A stretch of 64,000 bases of DNA, taken from the NCBI RefSeq assembly GCF_000165425.1, contig NW_001799510.1:23674-87673 (forward strand), in the 5' to 3' direction. The stretch comes from Paramecium tetraurelia. Taxonomy: Eukaryota > Ciliophora > Oligohymenophorea > Peniculida > Parameciidae. How positions within the stretch are numbered: position 1 is the stretch's first letter; every line of letters begins with the position of its first letter. The translations under genes were made by a program, and so were the position numbers. Below are positions 1 to 11,738 of the stretch, in pieces. The notes under the pieces were generated by a model. It worked only from the letters and a program-made list of their open reading frames with translations, was not told where the DNA came from and made no database searches.

Positions 1-53
1 ATTACATTCGATATTTATCAATTTATTTTTTCTGTCATTTAATTTCTCTAATA

Positions 54-1191
54 ATGATTATACGAAGAAGGATACATAGTTATCAATTACCTCGAATTCA
101 CAAAATTAATCGATCAAACACTTCCGAACAACATAATTCAATCAAAATTAGTAAAAGTTCTTCCATCTAACTCAACAAAAGATCACTATTGTTGTTATCA
201 TTCTTTTAGGACCCAAAATATGGAAATCTCACTTCTCTATTAAATATTCCCGTATTTTTACTATGATTAAGTAGGATGATGCAGAGTCAACTGATATTAG
301 GATTAACATTCAATCAGAGATTTTGGCCATAATTCTAAGTTATTTAATCAAACATGATTTAACTGTTTCCTTGCTCTACAGTTACAAGTTTAGATTTATC
401 AAAACGATTACTACACATCACTAAATGTGGATGAAATGCATTCAGCAAAACGAAATACCATGCTAGAAATTATAATAAGTTTAGTTCTCTTTAGATTAAA
501 TTACATCCAATATAATACATAAGTATGTTTACATCAATCATTTTATAGCCACATCGACACTACCGTACTTAGAATTCAGTTACTTGAGTATCTTAGATTG
601 AAATAGAATCAACAAACCTTTACAATATACTCCAAAATAATTATCAACAAAATACTATCTCTTTTACTAACTCCTAATTTAATTAGCTATCATTTATCAA
701 CCAATTCAGAAACTTATACTCTTGTCTTAGATATGGATGAAACCTTAATTTATTATGATGGTGACAAGGTTCATTAGCGTCCATTCTTATTAACCTTTTT
801 AAAATAAATGAGTAGACTATACCAATTGATTTTGTTTACTGCAGGGTTAGAATCATATGCTAATAGAATCTTAAGTCAAATTACTATTAAAAAATACTTT
901 ACTCATCTTCTTTTTAGATAGCATACCAATATTTATTAAGATTTCTATGGCAAAGATCTCAGGAAATTAGGAAGACTCTTATCAAGGACAATTATTATTG
1001 ATAATACTCCTGAATGTTTTAGTTTGCAACCAGAAAATGGAATACAAATTTAGACATGGAAAGGAGAACAATCGGATTCAATACTCTTAAACTTAATTCC
1101 TATCTTGAAAGCCTTGAGATTTAGCAACAAAGATGTCAGAATGAAATTAAGAGAATATAAAAATTGTCCTGGTTTGATATTCCCTAAATGA
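54..1191 (+). CDS. FCP1/SCP-like (HAD-family) protein phosphatase
   Basis: Predicted 361-residue protein. The C-terminal half carries the HAD phosphatase signature LVLDMDETL at about residue 205, where the first Asp is the catalytic nucleophile of CTD small phosphatases. It continues with the block [16 protein letters not shown] and the acid motif [10 protein letters not shown], as in SCP/Dullard/TIM50-type enzymes, which dephosphorylate Ser/Thr such as those in the RNA polymerase II tail. The N-terminal 200 residues are Ser/Asn-rich and not recognised. The model uses ATG 54, a 20-nt intron at 252-271 and a 32-nt intron at 565-596; both restore a single frame through to TGA 1189. The family is clear, the exact substrate is not. 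The middle Asp-x-Asp second Asp is replaced as usual by DMDET, so the enzyme could be active. Confidence 0.85.
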
Positions 1192-1713
1192 AATATTATA
1201 AATCATAAGTTATGTTGTCAATAAACTAAATTTCAAATTATAAAATTATATTTAATACATTAGACTAAAAATGGAATAATAAATTATTTATTCAATATAT
1301 AATAGATACATAGACAAATATTTTAATGAAAATTTCTAATTTTGATTTGGTATTATATTTTGTGGTTTCAAGAATTCAAATTATTGATTTATTATTTTTA
1401 TATTATGAACTTTTGTTGTTAACATTTATTGATTATTTGTATGGCTGACAGAGAGAAATTTAAGGGAAATCACAAAAGAGTTTATTACGTATATATTGGG
1501 CATATTTTGAATTTATGAAATCTCATAAAATGTGAAGCTAAATTTAATTGATGATTCTCCAAATGGTCTTTAATTTTGTCTTTTTAATGTGCTGAAGGTT
1601 GAGCATATAGGAAAAGAATGCTTTTGATAGTATTAGTAAATGAACCAATTATGACGATCTTGATTCTAATAATGTGAAATTTAATTAAATAAATAACAAT
1701 TAGGAGTATTGAG
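1192..1713. other. Spacer between two plus-strand genes
   Basis: About 520 bases, A+T-rich. A weak plus-strand coding hint exists (ATG 1441, 16 codons, then a second open stretch near 1550-1620) but joining the parts would need a 49-nt intron, longer than others here. I do not call a gene. Confidence 0.4.
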
Positions 1714-2753
1714 ATGATAACTATAGTTCCGAATATAATAAAATCAGTTTTTCATGAAGGATAACTTTTCTTTACGGCCAAGGACGTTTTTGATAAGAAA
1801 TCAAATGAACTAGCATAATTAATTTGTTAAGTGGGTCAATCTTTGGAACAAGTTGAATACTTTAATAATATACAGGAAGATTTATATACGAATGAACAGA
1901 AGCAACTGATAATGCAATGCAATGATCATTTACACTAAAGTGAATCACTATTACAATCGTTGCCTTCCCATCTTACTTTGTAATTTATTTGTTTCTTATT
2001 TCTTTAAGAATAAACGGTTACTTTTACAGTAAGAGCAACAATTATAAGGAACTGGTGTAGAGCATTGAAGAATTGGTTCGGATAAATAATCAACTACATG
2101 AATTGGAATTGTAATCATTAGAGATTCTAAAAACAGTAGTAATTCCGAACTTCTCACGGAAATAATCATTCCAGTGTACATAATTCTCATTATCATTAGA
2201 ATCAATCTACGAAATACAAATTGTGTTAAAACTTAAAGCCCCTAAACTTGTTAAAGAAATATTTGATTAATACCCCAGACATCTGAAGAGTGAATACAAA
2301 TTTAAAATACAGATGGAAGATGCTGAATCTCATAAAAATGTGTTCCATTTTTAGAGAATGTAATTTCTAAAACTCTAATAAATGATGAAGGAAGTTAAAA
2401 TATATACCTTATCTAAAAATAAGCACTGTAGTTTAGAAATCAGAAATTCCCTTCAATATTCGCATTCCACTAAAAATACTTTCATTCCTGACACAAAATT
2501 TATATCCTCTGAAATCATTTCAATGGAAAATTTATAATAAGATTAAGAAAATAAGTCCAATTTATTGAAATTGTTTTTGGTATAGAATGGTTAGAATGGG
2601 ACTACAGTAATTCGGAACTAAAGGACTCCTATGCATGTGGGGATAGGTTAAGAGTGTGAATTGTTCGAGAAGGACCAGATAGTGATTTTGTAGGATTCCA
2701 ATCAGGACCCATTAATTTCATATGTAGTTTAATTGATTATGATTAAATTATGA
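1714..2753 (+). CDS. Hypothetical protein with coiled-coil half
   Basis: Predicted 336 residues from ATG 1714 with one 29-nt intron at 1980-2008 that carries the frame across an otherwise broken site. The central part is Glu/Leu/Gln-rich and predicted alpha-helical (for example ELVQSIEELVRINNQLHELE); the C-terminal third is mixed and contains a stretch NGQNGTTVIRNQ that superficially recalls the NGT turn of FHA domains, but I cannot confirm that fold. It follows the phosphatase gene on the same strand after a 520-base spacer and converges on the ASF1 gene. No function is assigned. Confidence 0.65.
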
Positions 2754-2829
2754 TGATTACTATTCATATCCTGAATCTAGACATCAATAGAACTTGTATA
2801 TCTAAATAATAAAATAAAAAATATATTAA

Positions 2830-3555
2830 TCAAAATATGCTTTAAAGATCAGTGTATTAGTTATTATTTAGTCCGCCAGAATATTATTGTTATTGTTGTT
2901 GTGGTTATTGTATTTTATCTGTGACGGTTTGTTGCAAATAATCAGGAGTATTAGTAATATCATTAAAAATTGGTTATTATTGGAACATGAAGGATTGGTT
3001 GTTTTATTGAGGATTGACATACAATTGAACCATTTAACCCTCCCAATCAATATTGATTCTCGTAACTCTGGGCGCAGACGTATTGATTTGTCTATATACC
3101 CTATCAATGAGCACTTGAGGAGGATCATTTTCGATTAATTCTGGTTCCAAGTAAGTGTTATAAACATAGTATCCAACCTAGTCACTTTAGAGACCAAAAT
3201 AATTACTCTAAAGAATTCCTGCTTTCTATACTTAACACTTAGGATGATTGCACTAGCGCCAAATAAATCATCTTTACTAGGAATCAGCTCAAAATTTGGA
3301 CCAGAACTCATTAGAGTAAATTGCATAGTTCCTTATTGCAGAGGAGGCATGGAAAACTATTCAAGTACTTGATCATATTTATCGCTATTTGGGGATCCGA
3401 TGTAAATAAGTCTAAGTTTCTATAATCTAATACTTCCATTCAATTTCCTCATCTAATTATCTCATCACGTCGAAAGTAATTTACATCTGAATTGGACTGT
3501 TAAACAGTGCTGTGTCTTAATCGAAAACAATGTTGGTGATATTAATCAATGCCAT
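2830..3555 (-). CDS. ASF1: Histone H3-H4 chaperone ASF1
   Basis: Predicted 224 residues. The first 155 residues form the complete ASF1 immunoglobulin-like core: EIEWKLIYIGS near residue 40, GASAIILSVKYRKQEFFRVG in the middle, then YYVYNTYLEPE and a core ending PRVTRINIDWEG. These match the conserved strands that bind the H3-H4 heterodimer. The C-terminal tail is Gln-rich (a run of six Gln encoded largely by CAA/TAA) and divergent, as usual for ASF1. Two introns, 3412-3433 (22 nt) and 3178-3206 (29 nt), both in conserved positions of the core, are needed. Start is the first ATG before FDQD. ASF1 feeds H3-H4 to CAF-1 and HIRA during replication-coupled and independent nucleosome assembly. Confidence 0.95.
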
Positions 3556-4228
3556 TTACAAATTTAAATAATAATAAACCCTCGAAATTTTATCTCAAAT
3601 TTTAATCAACGTATTTAACTTATCCATATGATAAAATATTAATTTATATTAAATTCAAGTAATTCATTAGGTTTGTTATATATTCAATCTCTTACATAAA
3701 TGAGTGATATAATCTCACCAAATTTTAGGTAGTGATTCAATTAAATAGAGTATATGGGATGAGATTACAAAAAATAATTAATCGAAGAATGGCATTTATG
3801 ATATATACACACTGTAGTAATCTCAAAATAATAATTTATAACCAATATAGAAATCTATTAATGTATTTATTAGAGATTATATATTTTATGATGAATTCTA
3901 TTATAATACTTGTAAGTAAATGAATTATTTGATAAAGATGATTTCAATAGAAAAAGAGATCAAAACAAATGGCATCCAAAATGTTCGAGATAAATCCCAT
4001 AATTAATTTAAATATGTTTACATTATAATTAGTATTTAATTAACTCATGAATATGACAATGATGATAATATACAGACCTGTTCTGAAACAAGTATGCTGC
4101 AAAACATTTCCATGCTAATGCTGATATATATATTTATTAATTTTTTGTTAAGTATCCCGTGTTTATATGAGTAGAGGATAGTGATATAAAGTTGTTTAAA
4201 GATTTAAAAATAAAAAATCATATAGAAA
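3556..4228. other. Spacer with weak coding potential
   Basis: Plus-strand stretches near 3725-3910 and 3910-4050 look Asn/Lys/Gln-rich like Paramecium protein but lie in different frames with no convincing intron or start. This could be a degraded gene fragment or noise. No gene is called. Confidence 0.35.
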
Positions 4229-4942
4229 ATGTAGGATGAAGAAGATTACGATATTTTGATGAAAATAATTATTGTGGGTGATTCAGGAGTGGGCAAAACG
4301 AATTTGGTGAATCGTTTCGCATAACAAAAATTCCTTGATGATAGTAAACCAACAGTGGGAGTTGAATTCTTCTTTCGCCACATTGATATAATGGGAAAAA
4401 CGATAAAGGCCTAGGTTTGGGACACAGCAGGACAAGAGAAGTATTTATAGTGTTAATAGAGATTCCGAGCAATAACTTATGGATATTATAGAGGTGCCTT
4501 AGGAGCTATGATCTGTTATGACATTACTAAGGAATAGTCTTTTTTGAATGTGGAGAGATGGATAGAGGAGTTGAGAGAACACGGTGACAGCAATTTGGTG
4601 ATGATGTTGATAGGGACGAAGTCTGATTTAGAGAGTAAAAGAGTATGGTAATAATTTCATTTAGGTTGTGAGAAATGAGGATGGCACGTAGAAGGCATTG
4701 TAACATAACATGGCATTTTTGGAGACATCGGCATTAAAAGCAGCAAATGTGGGCAAGGCATTTTCGATGTTACTTGAGAGTAAGAGTGAGAATTGATTTT
4801 AGAGATTTATGTGGGCATTGACAATCAAGGAAAGGAATATCAGAAGAGAGCCAGTATAAAGTTGACTTCTGAGCCAATAACAATTAAAAATGCTTAAAAC
4901 ACAAAACCAGATACGACCAAATCCAAGAAACAATGTTGTTGA
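4229..4942 (+). CDS. Rab-family small GTPase
   Basis: Predicted 215 residues. All G motifs are visible: P-loop GDSGVGKT near residue 19, switch I Thr in [15 protein letters not shown] (G3), GTKSD (G4, the usual NKxD Asn replaced by Thr) and ETSALKA (G5). The C-terminus KKQCC is a dual-cysteine geranylgeranylation signal. The sequence [16 protein letters not shown] is typical of the Rab11/Rab2 branch. Three introns of 21, 22 and 23 nt (4441-4461, 4643-4664, 4780-4802). The first is 3n and free of TGA, so its retention would insert seven residues into switch II; conservation of QEKFRAIT shows it must be removed. The Thr in G4 may change nucleotide preference. Role: vesicle tethering and membrane identity. 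Confidence 0.93.
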
Positions 4943-5004
4943 GAATGGTTTTTTATTTTAATTTAAAGTTACTAATAGATTGACATTAAATTAAATATTT
5001 AATT

Positions 5005-6535
5005 ATGAGCACATTTTATTTATTTGAGGCAGCAGCAGGTTTAGCCTTATTCTAATGTGATACTGTCGACGAAACAAATGTCAAATCGAAATAGATTCAA
5101 AAGCAATTCTCTGACTTTGCTTAATTCGCAGAAGTATGTCACTTGAAAGTAATCCTCATTCCTTATTCAGGCATTTCAACCTTTTATTTCTGCTGAAATC
5201 GCATTGAACAATGCCTTAGCAATCCACACAGGTACCGTTACATAAGAGTTGGTCGATTTCTTATCAACCAATCTCCCTCCAGTCGGAAAGAAAAGCAAGT
5301 AATCCCATTAATTTATACTAGTTTCTAAATTGCAATTTCTGATAAAGGTTTGGCTGCTGGACTCCAATAGTATTTGAATTTGAAGAGTAAAATGAACGAA
5401 GCCACTGCCCAAGTGTTCAGAGGAATTAGAACCCACTTCGTTGATTTCTTGAGAAATGAAGATTTCAAAGAAAGAGATTACATTTAAGCCTAACTAGGTT
5501 TGGCACATCAAGTCTCCAGAAACAAAGTGAAGTTGGATATCAACAGAGAAGACAAACATGTTACTTAGGCTATAAGCATCATTGAATAAATGGACAAGGA
5601 CTTAAACACACTAAGTATGAGAATCAAAGAATGGTATTCATGGCATTTCCCAGAATTGGCCAAGATTGTCACAGACAATAGAGTCTTCACCAGAATCGTC
5701 GATACCTATGGAGACAAGAAGAATATCAATGATGAAGCTTTGGAAGCTATTGAAGAACTCACAACTGATGCTGACTTGGCTAAACAAATTGTAGAAGCAG
5801 CTAAGATATCCATGGGTTAAGACATCTCAGAAATTGATTTATCTACTCTAAAGGATCTATGCATCAGAGTTCTCAATCAATTTGAATTTAGAGACAATAT
5901 TCAAGAATATTTGAAGAACAAAATGATAGCTATTGCACCAAATCTTACAGCTTTGATTGGTGAAAATGTAGCTGCTAAATTAATAGCTCATGCTGGATCA
6001 TTGATCAATCTTGCTAAATATCCTGCCTCTACCATCCAAATCTTGGGAGCAGAAAAAGCATTGTTCAGAGCCTTGAAAACTAGAGGAAATACTCCTAAAT
6101 ATGGTTTATTATATCACAGTACTTACATCGGAAGAGCTAATGGAACTGATAAAGGAAAAATCTCTAGGTATTTAATTCCCATTTAACTCTACTAGAAATC
6201 TAGCCAACAAGTGTGCTATTGCTTCCAGATTGGATCATTTCTTGATCTAACCAACTGAAAAGTTTGGAGTCAAGTTGAAGGATCAAATGGAACAAAGATT
6301 AAAGTTCTTGACTGCTGGAGGAGAATTGAACAAAAATACAGACATTATGGATGAAGTGTTGACTGAATTAAAAGGAGAGGGACTCTATTTTGAAAGTGAA
6401 AAATAATTGACCAAAAAAGACAAGAAATCAAAGAAAGCCAAATCCAAAAAGGTTGTAGAAGAAGTCCAAGAAGAAGAAATAGAATAACCATAAGAAGCCC
6501 CAAAAAAGAAGAGAAAGGCATCAAAATAATAATGA
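5005..6535 (+). CDS. NOP56: Box C/D snoRNP core protein NOP56
   Basis: Predicted 485 residues. The N-terminus [16 protein letters not shown] fits NOP56. The NOP coiled-coil and NOP domain follow: [26 protein letters not shown], then [20 protein letters not shown] and the signature [20 protein letters not shown], with [12 protein letters not shown]. The tail is Lys/Glu-rich with KKRK-type nuclear signals. I prefer NOP56 over NOP58 because of the [10 protein letters not shown] start and the REDKHVTQAISIIEQMDKDLN segment. Introns at 5149-5170 (22 nt), 5299-5321 (23) and 6168-6195 (28). With NOP58, fibrillarin and SNU13/15.5K it guides 2'-O-methylation of rRNA in the nucleolus. Confidence 0.95.
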
Positions 6536-6725
6536 TATATAAATAGTATATTAAATAAAAATGATACAGACAATTCCATTTTAGGAACTCTATATATTAA
6601 AATGAATAGAGTTCAGAGCACAGTTTTAGCCTTTCTACTTTATTAATACATTTATTAAAGAATTCTAATTATAAATTAATATTAAAAAATCTTATTATTA
6701 TATAAATGGAAAATTTAGATGACTT

Positions 6726-7142
6726 TCAAATTTTTTTGATCTATTTCTTTTTTCTTTCAACACTAAGGTGCATTTTCGAGGTGTGGGTTCCTAACTTTTA
6801 TGGGGTAGAGAAATCTGCTTAACATTCCTTACACTTAAAAACTTTAAGACCATTTTAAAAAGAGCATCCGTTGCCTCTCTTTGTAGTATAGTGATCTTAA
6901 TCTATTTGCTCTAAGAACGAAGATAACGGAGAGTTAATGTCATTTGAGGCATTATCAAAGCATTGTTCAATAAAATCATCTAAAATTTTATTGTCATTAC
7001 CTTTTGGTTTTGACGTTAAACTTAATTGGCCATCAAAAGAGTTAACTTCCTCGCGAAGCATCTTGAATAGTTCCAATACTTGAAGACTCTTGAAGATCCA
7101 TAATGGTATTTGCTTATTTTCTGAATGTGGAATTTCTATCAT
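6726..7142 (-). CDS. Small C2H2 zinc-finger protein
   Basis: Predicted 138 residues, no intron. One C2H2 finger at about residues 103-125: CKEC, twelve residues, then H-x4-H (THTSKMH), with the usual Phe and Leu core positions. The N-terminal part is acidic/hydrophobic and starts MIEIPHSENKQ. A single finger could bind nucleic acid or protein; nothing narrows it. Gene ends head-on with NOP56. Finger spacing is canonical, so the call as zinc finger is firm, the role unknown. Confidence 0.8.
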
Positions 7143-7261
7143 CTTATAATTAAAATATCCTTATTAGAGTATTAATAATTAAGAGATATCATAGATTAGC
7201 TATTAAATAATGTCAGATTCTAAAATAAGTTTATAATTAAAACACTTCACCAAATTTCATA

Positions 7262-7283
7262 TTAATAATAATAATAATAATAA
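7262..7283. repeat. AAT trinucleotide repeat
   Basis: About seven tandem AAT units in a spacer, just beyond the 3' end of the basic hypothetical gene. Simple repeat, no predicted role. Confidence 0.8.
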
Positions 7284-7327
7284 AGATCAGAACTCCGTGT
7301 CATGGTCATTATCTATTTGCCAGCCAT

Positions 7328-7810
7328 TCAAATGATGATGAGTTTCTCTAAATATGGTTTCATGTCTAATTTATTTGATTTATTTGCGATCCACATGCAC
7401 TTTGCCAGGTCTTATCAGCCAGTCACACTTCTCTCTATTTACATCGAAATTCTACCTATTGTTCTTTTTTAATTTTAATTCGAATCATTAATTGTAAAAT
7501 GTATACTCTTTTTTCTTGAAATTAACTATTCGAGACTTTTATCTGGTTATGGTTAGATTGATGCAATACGATTTCGTTTTATAACCTATCGGTTGTTAAT
7601 AAAAATCTAATTCAGCTATTTCTATGATTTGCTTTAAGGTTTGATAAGCGTTTAGTTTAGTTCACGCTTCTGTTGTCTTTCTTTGATATAGGCATCAAAT
7701 AAATTCTATGCTGATGAGATTGGCTATTGAATGTGAGTAGAATGTGATTTATTAATTTTGTTCTTATGAATTTCGAATGAGAGTATAGTTTAGTGTGTTT
7801 TCCTACGCAT
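7328..7810 (-). CDS. Basic hypothetical protein
   Basis: Predicted 154 residues, rich in Lys, Arg, Gln and Asn (for example KERQQKRELNQTLIKPQ), with no recognised domain. The frame is open from ATG at 7810 to a TGA at 7415. If a very short 18-nt GT...AG segment (7411-7428, containing that TGA) is spliced, the protein gains about 23 residues and ends at 7328. Without splicing it ends at 7415. The opposite strand also holds a 150-codon TGA-free ORF, but its composition is less protein-like. Function unknown. Confidence 0.5.
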
Positions 7811-7962
7811 TTGATGTAAGTAATTTTATTAGAAGTAATAGATAAGATCTTCAGGTGTTCTATTTCTTTGATCTGCCATTAATATTTATAAATAATTATA
7901 TACTCTCATAAGTTCTTTCTTTAACCTTAAGGTTATTTGGTTCTCATAATATTAAAGTAAAA

Positions 7963-9112
7963 ATGGTATAGGATGAAGGAGTTATGAGGCGATATGAGAT
8001 ATGAGAAGTAATCAATGAAGTAATTAAGACAAGGATGCAATTAAGACAAAGTACAAATAGAGTATTGAGTAAATTTGATTGTTCAAAGAGTGTGAGGGAT
8101 TGTGGATATTAGAGGATGGATATAAAAAGATAGATTATTTTGAGATAGTGAAGGCAGAATTAATTCGATAGGGTAGTGACATCAGTAAATAATATTGACT
8201 ATGGTTGAATATAAGTAAATTGGTTAGAGTTTCTGGGATATGATGGTATTGCCTTGGCTTAGATGAGAGTTCATATTAAAGAGTATGCAGAGAATTATTA
8301 AAATTGGGGGTTTATAATTATTAAACTAATACAATGTAGAGTTTAATAGTAGTAGATTAATTAAGAATACTAATGTTATTCCAATCTTGATTGTGCAATC
8401 TCTGAAGGGTTTAAGTAAGTACTTTAAAAAGGATAAGTGTACTTAAATTAACAGATCCTGCACATCACCAACCCTCAAATAGAATATTGCTCGAAAGAAT
8501 TCTAATCAGCTCTTGAATTTTGTGAATAGTAATGAGAATAGACCAGTTCCAAATTTATTCGAAAATGTCCAAAGATAGAATATAAATGCACCTGTCTGTC
8601 AAAATGCAACAAAGGGTAGAATTTTATTGATCGTAATGAATATTTTGAGTTAGGAGGATTCGAAATCCAAATATTTGCAATTGAAAGAAACTTTGAATCA
8701 GCGGATTACTTCCCTAGAATTAGAATTTGAAAAGAGTTATGCTATTGAAAAAAATGCTAAGAATATTGTTGATTAGTTAAATGATTAAATAAATCAATAG
8801 AACTGATAATTACAATCATATAGGAATAGAGTAAGAGAGATTGAAATAGATTTAGAATTCAAGAATCAGTAAATAAAAAAACCAACAATTGATAACAATT
8901 AATTCTAGATAATAATAAATAATGAAGAAAAATAAGTTGATTGATTTAAGGAGATAATATTTGAAAAGTCAGAAACAACCATTTATAACTAGTGCTATGA
9001 AATAGATAATTCATAAATAAATTATAAAATTCATACACCATTCAGTCAAAATTTATCGATAATTTCGTCATCGATGGTGGAAATGATAAATGAGATGAAA
9101 GAATCCTCTTGA
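7963..9112 (+). pseudogene. Hypothetical gene with in-frame TGA codons
   Basis: Strong coding texture from ATG 7963 to TGA 9110, but the frame is broken. Exon joins using a 20-nt intron (ending near 8083) and a 31-nt intron (near 8187-8217) give a continuous N-terminal part with motifs such as LWILEDGYKKIDYFEIVKA and LGYDGIALAQMR. A further frame change near 8290-8350 is unresolved. The C-terminal half is coiled-coil-like (LKETLNQRITSLELEFEKS). TGA codons lie in frame at 8002, 8804 and 8942, between well-formed protein segments. Either a decaying gene, sequence errors, or TGA read as sense. No family recognised. Confidence 0.5.
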
Positions 9113-10167
9113 TATTAAATATATTGTTAATTTATGATGACTCAAAACATTCTATTGTTTAATTCTCTTTTAAGATTGTGAGGAAAACATGAAATGCTAG
9201 GAGTGGGTCTGACCATCTCCATTAAATGATTGGGTCTATTCTAATTATAACATTTACTTGAATGGATCTTTTCCTTTGACAAAGTCTATTCTCTAGGTAG
9301 GTTTGAGAGGATCTCCCTTATATTGAGGATATTTGCTTAAACATCCAGTCTCACCACTTTTGGTTGGATTTGAAGGTTTAAAAGGAGCCTCATGTTTCAT
9401 GATATTTGGTTTGAATTCTTTGACTTAGGTTGGCTACATTAATATACACGTTTACTTTAGGTAAATTGGTCTCTCCAAAGACCTACTTATCAGTGCTGAA
9501 ATTATCAGTTGTGTAAATGGTGCTTTTGAATGGTTATTTATCTTTGAGCATTTTTTATTCTTTAAAGATCCTTTCCCTTTCAAATTGTCTATAACGATTG
9601 TATTCATCCTTTTCATGTTTTGGGAAATGTCCCAGATTCTTAGAAGCAGGATTTGTGGTGACATTCTTTGGTCCTATTTTAACTCTGCCATCACCTCCTT
9701 TATGATTGTTGGGACCTTTTGGGATTTCATAATCATTCTAGTGAGGATACACACCTCCAACGAGCTCTTTGTATCCAGAAGGAGGAACAAAATTCTTTTT
9801 ATCATCTGAGGCATATTTTTTATTATCCTCCAATTCCTAAATCCTTATTTTTCTTTCAGGGTCTATGTATTTATCGCCAATGGTTGTAAAGCCTAGTTAG
9901 CTGAAGTAGGATGACTTGATTTTGCCTGATTAAGGAGCTGTGGCTTTCATATTTGGAGGAGAGGTGATTGGTTTACCTTATTCATTACGAGCAGCTAGTA
10001 TTAACACAAATAGTAAAACGTCTTGGCTTATTGTCGTAACTATTATCACCCAAACCCAGAGGAACAGGGGATGAAAACAATCCGAATCTCTAGACGGTGG
10101 CTAATTTTTCTGTATCTGCAATGGCCTTTTTGCTTATATCTTTTAATGTGGCTTCCTTTTCAGACAT
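9068..10167 (-). CDS. CFAP96: CFAP96-like (C4orf47/UPF0602) ciliary microtubule protein
   Basis: Predicted about 348 residues. Conserved features of the family: an early RFGLFSSPVPLG, then FTTIGDKYIDPER, the proline-rich KNFVPPSGYKELVGG, NPASKNLGHFPKH and, near the end, FKPSNPTKSGETGCLSKYPQYK. CFAP96 is an inner-lumen/axoneme-associated protein of cilia, fitting a ciliate. Introns: a 31-nt one with an internal TGA near residue 58 and a 22-nt one after NLPK. The last 35 residues overlap the end of the convergent upstream gene and look unlike the family, so the true stop may be earlier through an unseen intron. Its start is only 30 bases from the divergent gene at 10198. Confidence 0.75.
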
Positions 10168-10197
10168 AAATTATATAATAATTAATTAATCAGTTAA

Positions 10198-11123
10198 ATG
10201 GATAGCAAAGAGAACTATTATAACATCAAATAGATGACAGAATCTTTTAGGAATGTTAAAAAATACTCATAACACTCAAATACAATTGTAGATATGTTTG
10301 TAGAAATCACTTAGAAATTGGACAAATCTTCCAAAGATTATTTATCAAAAGTCATTCCTATTGATGATGAAAAATCAACACTAAATTAAGTAGACACAAT
10401 CATCATTATGAATTATTTCAAATAAATAGTTGTCTATCTCATTAAAACCAAAGTCGAATTAGAAGAAAAAACATAATAAATCGAACCTCAGACTCAATAT
10501 GAGACCTTGATTCAGAAACTTGAAGCTGATGTTCGTCAACATATTCGAATTGAATAACAGTTGAGAATCTACACGGAAACCTTGTAGTAAAAGATTGATG
10601 ATTTCATAAGCGAAAGAGAATAATAAATTTAATTGATCAAAGAATATGAACAATAAATCAAATAGAAGAACAAAGATATAGTAATCTATCAAAGTGAACT
10701 TCGAAAAGCAGTTAATTAAAACTAATAAAAGCACACCAAACTTGTAACTGAACCTATCCATGAAGAATATGATACGACATACCATAAAAATAAATTAAAT
10801 CAAACTAATTACACACATCAAAGAAAACCTAGCCAGCTCAATGAGGAAAAATCTGTACCTAATAGTAAGTATCATTAATAATAGAATCTCAAATCAATAG
10901 TTATAAAAATTCGCCAGAAAGAATCCCAATTCGTAAGATATCAGTGACCAATTATGCTGAAACCAAAGCCATCAAATAGCCTGTCTTTATTCGACAGCCT
11001 TGGTATATATAAATTACTATTCTTAGTCCAATGTCATATTCACATTTAAAAACTGAAACATAAATCAGTTATAGAAGTAACAGTTAAGAAAGTAAGTATC
11101 TATAAAAAAATTAAGTAAAATGA
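10198..11123 (+). CDS. Coiled-coil protein, unknown
   Basis: Predicted 293 residues with two introns (10865-10884, 20 nt; 11003-11026, 24 nt). Residues 90-190 form a long predicted coiled coil, with segments such as KLEADVRQHIRIEQQLRIY and heptad Leu/Ile. The N-terminus (ESFRNVKKYSQHSNTIVDMF) resembles other ciliate coiled-coil proteins; the tail is Ser/Asn-rich and basic. It is transcribed divergently from the CFAP96 gene across a 30-base gap, so the two may share promoter elements. No family assigned. Confidence 0.7.
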
Positions 11124-11243
11124 TATCCAACTTAAATTATCTATATCCATTATTTTTATAGTAAACTCAATCATTTTTCTTGCATTTAACATTAAAATTG
11201 GAGTGGAAAGTCAAAACAAGATAACTAAATTAATTAAAAATTA

Positions 11244-11738
11244 ATGAGTTCTCAAATTAATGATGTTTTGAGAAATGAAACAATCTACTTTCGCAAATCC
11301 CATCTACTCAGAAAAGCTACTAATCAATAGAACAGGCTATTTAGATAACGTTTGATCTAAGACAGCTTAAATGAACCCACACATCCTATTAATTGTTTAA
11401 TTAAAAATGAGGAAGTGTTTGTTCCCTATATACATGAAAGAAATAGTTTGGGTAGCTTAATTAAGAAACCTAATCTATCATCAAATCGAGAAATCCACAA
11501 TAAATAATTAGTTAAATCATCGCTAAAATTGTCAAGAAATAAACAATTTTGTGCATTCCTACAGTGTGAACCACCCAATTCCAATAGGTCATATGGACAA
11601 AAGAATAAAACTTAATCCACATAAGATTCATTTTACTCCTATTTTACATTCAACAAGTCTAATCAAAACTTCTTACTCAAGTCCAAGAACAGTGAACCTT
11701 TTAGTTTTAGAAAATCATTTTATTAAAAATAACTATGA
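11244..11738 (+). CDS. Hypothetical basic protein
   Basis: Predicted 164 residues, uninterrupted from ATG 11244 to TGA 11736. Lys/Asn/Ser-rich, no domain recognised, no signal peptide or membrane segment. The 3' end overlaps the predicted 3' end of the long convergent coiled-coil gene. Composition (TAA/TAG at Gln-like sites, balanced polar residues) supports a real gene. Confidence 0.55.

Noticed and set aside
7282-7746. Plus-strand 150-codon TGA-free ORF opposite the basic hypothetical gene
   Set aside because: Composition is hydrophobic and erratic; the minus-strand frame has typical Lys/Gln/Asn-rich ciliate protein style and a better start.
9142-9230. 17-nt intron to end the CFAP96-like gene earlier
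   Set aside because: The splice phase does not lead to the stop at 9142; the unspliced frame ending at 9068 is consistent.
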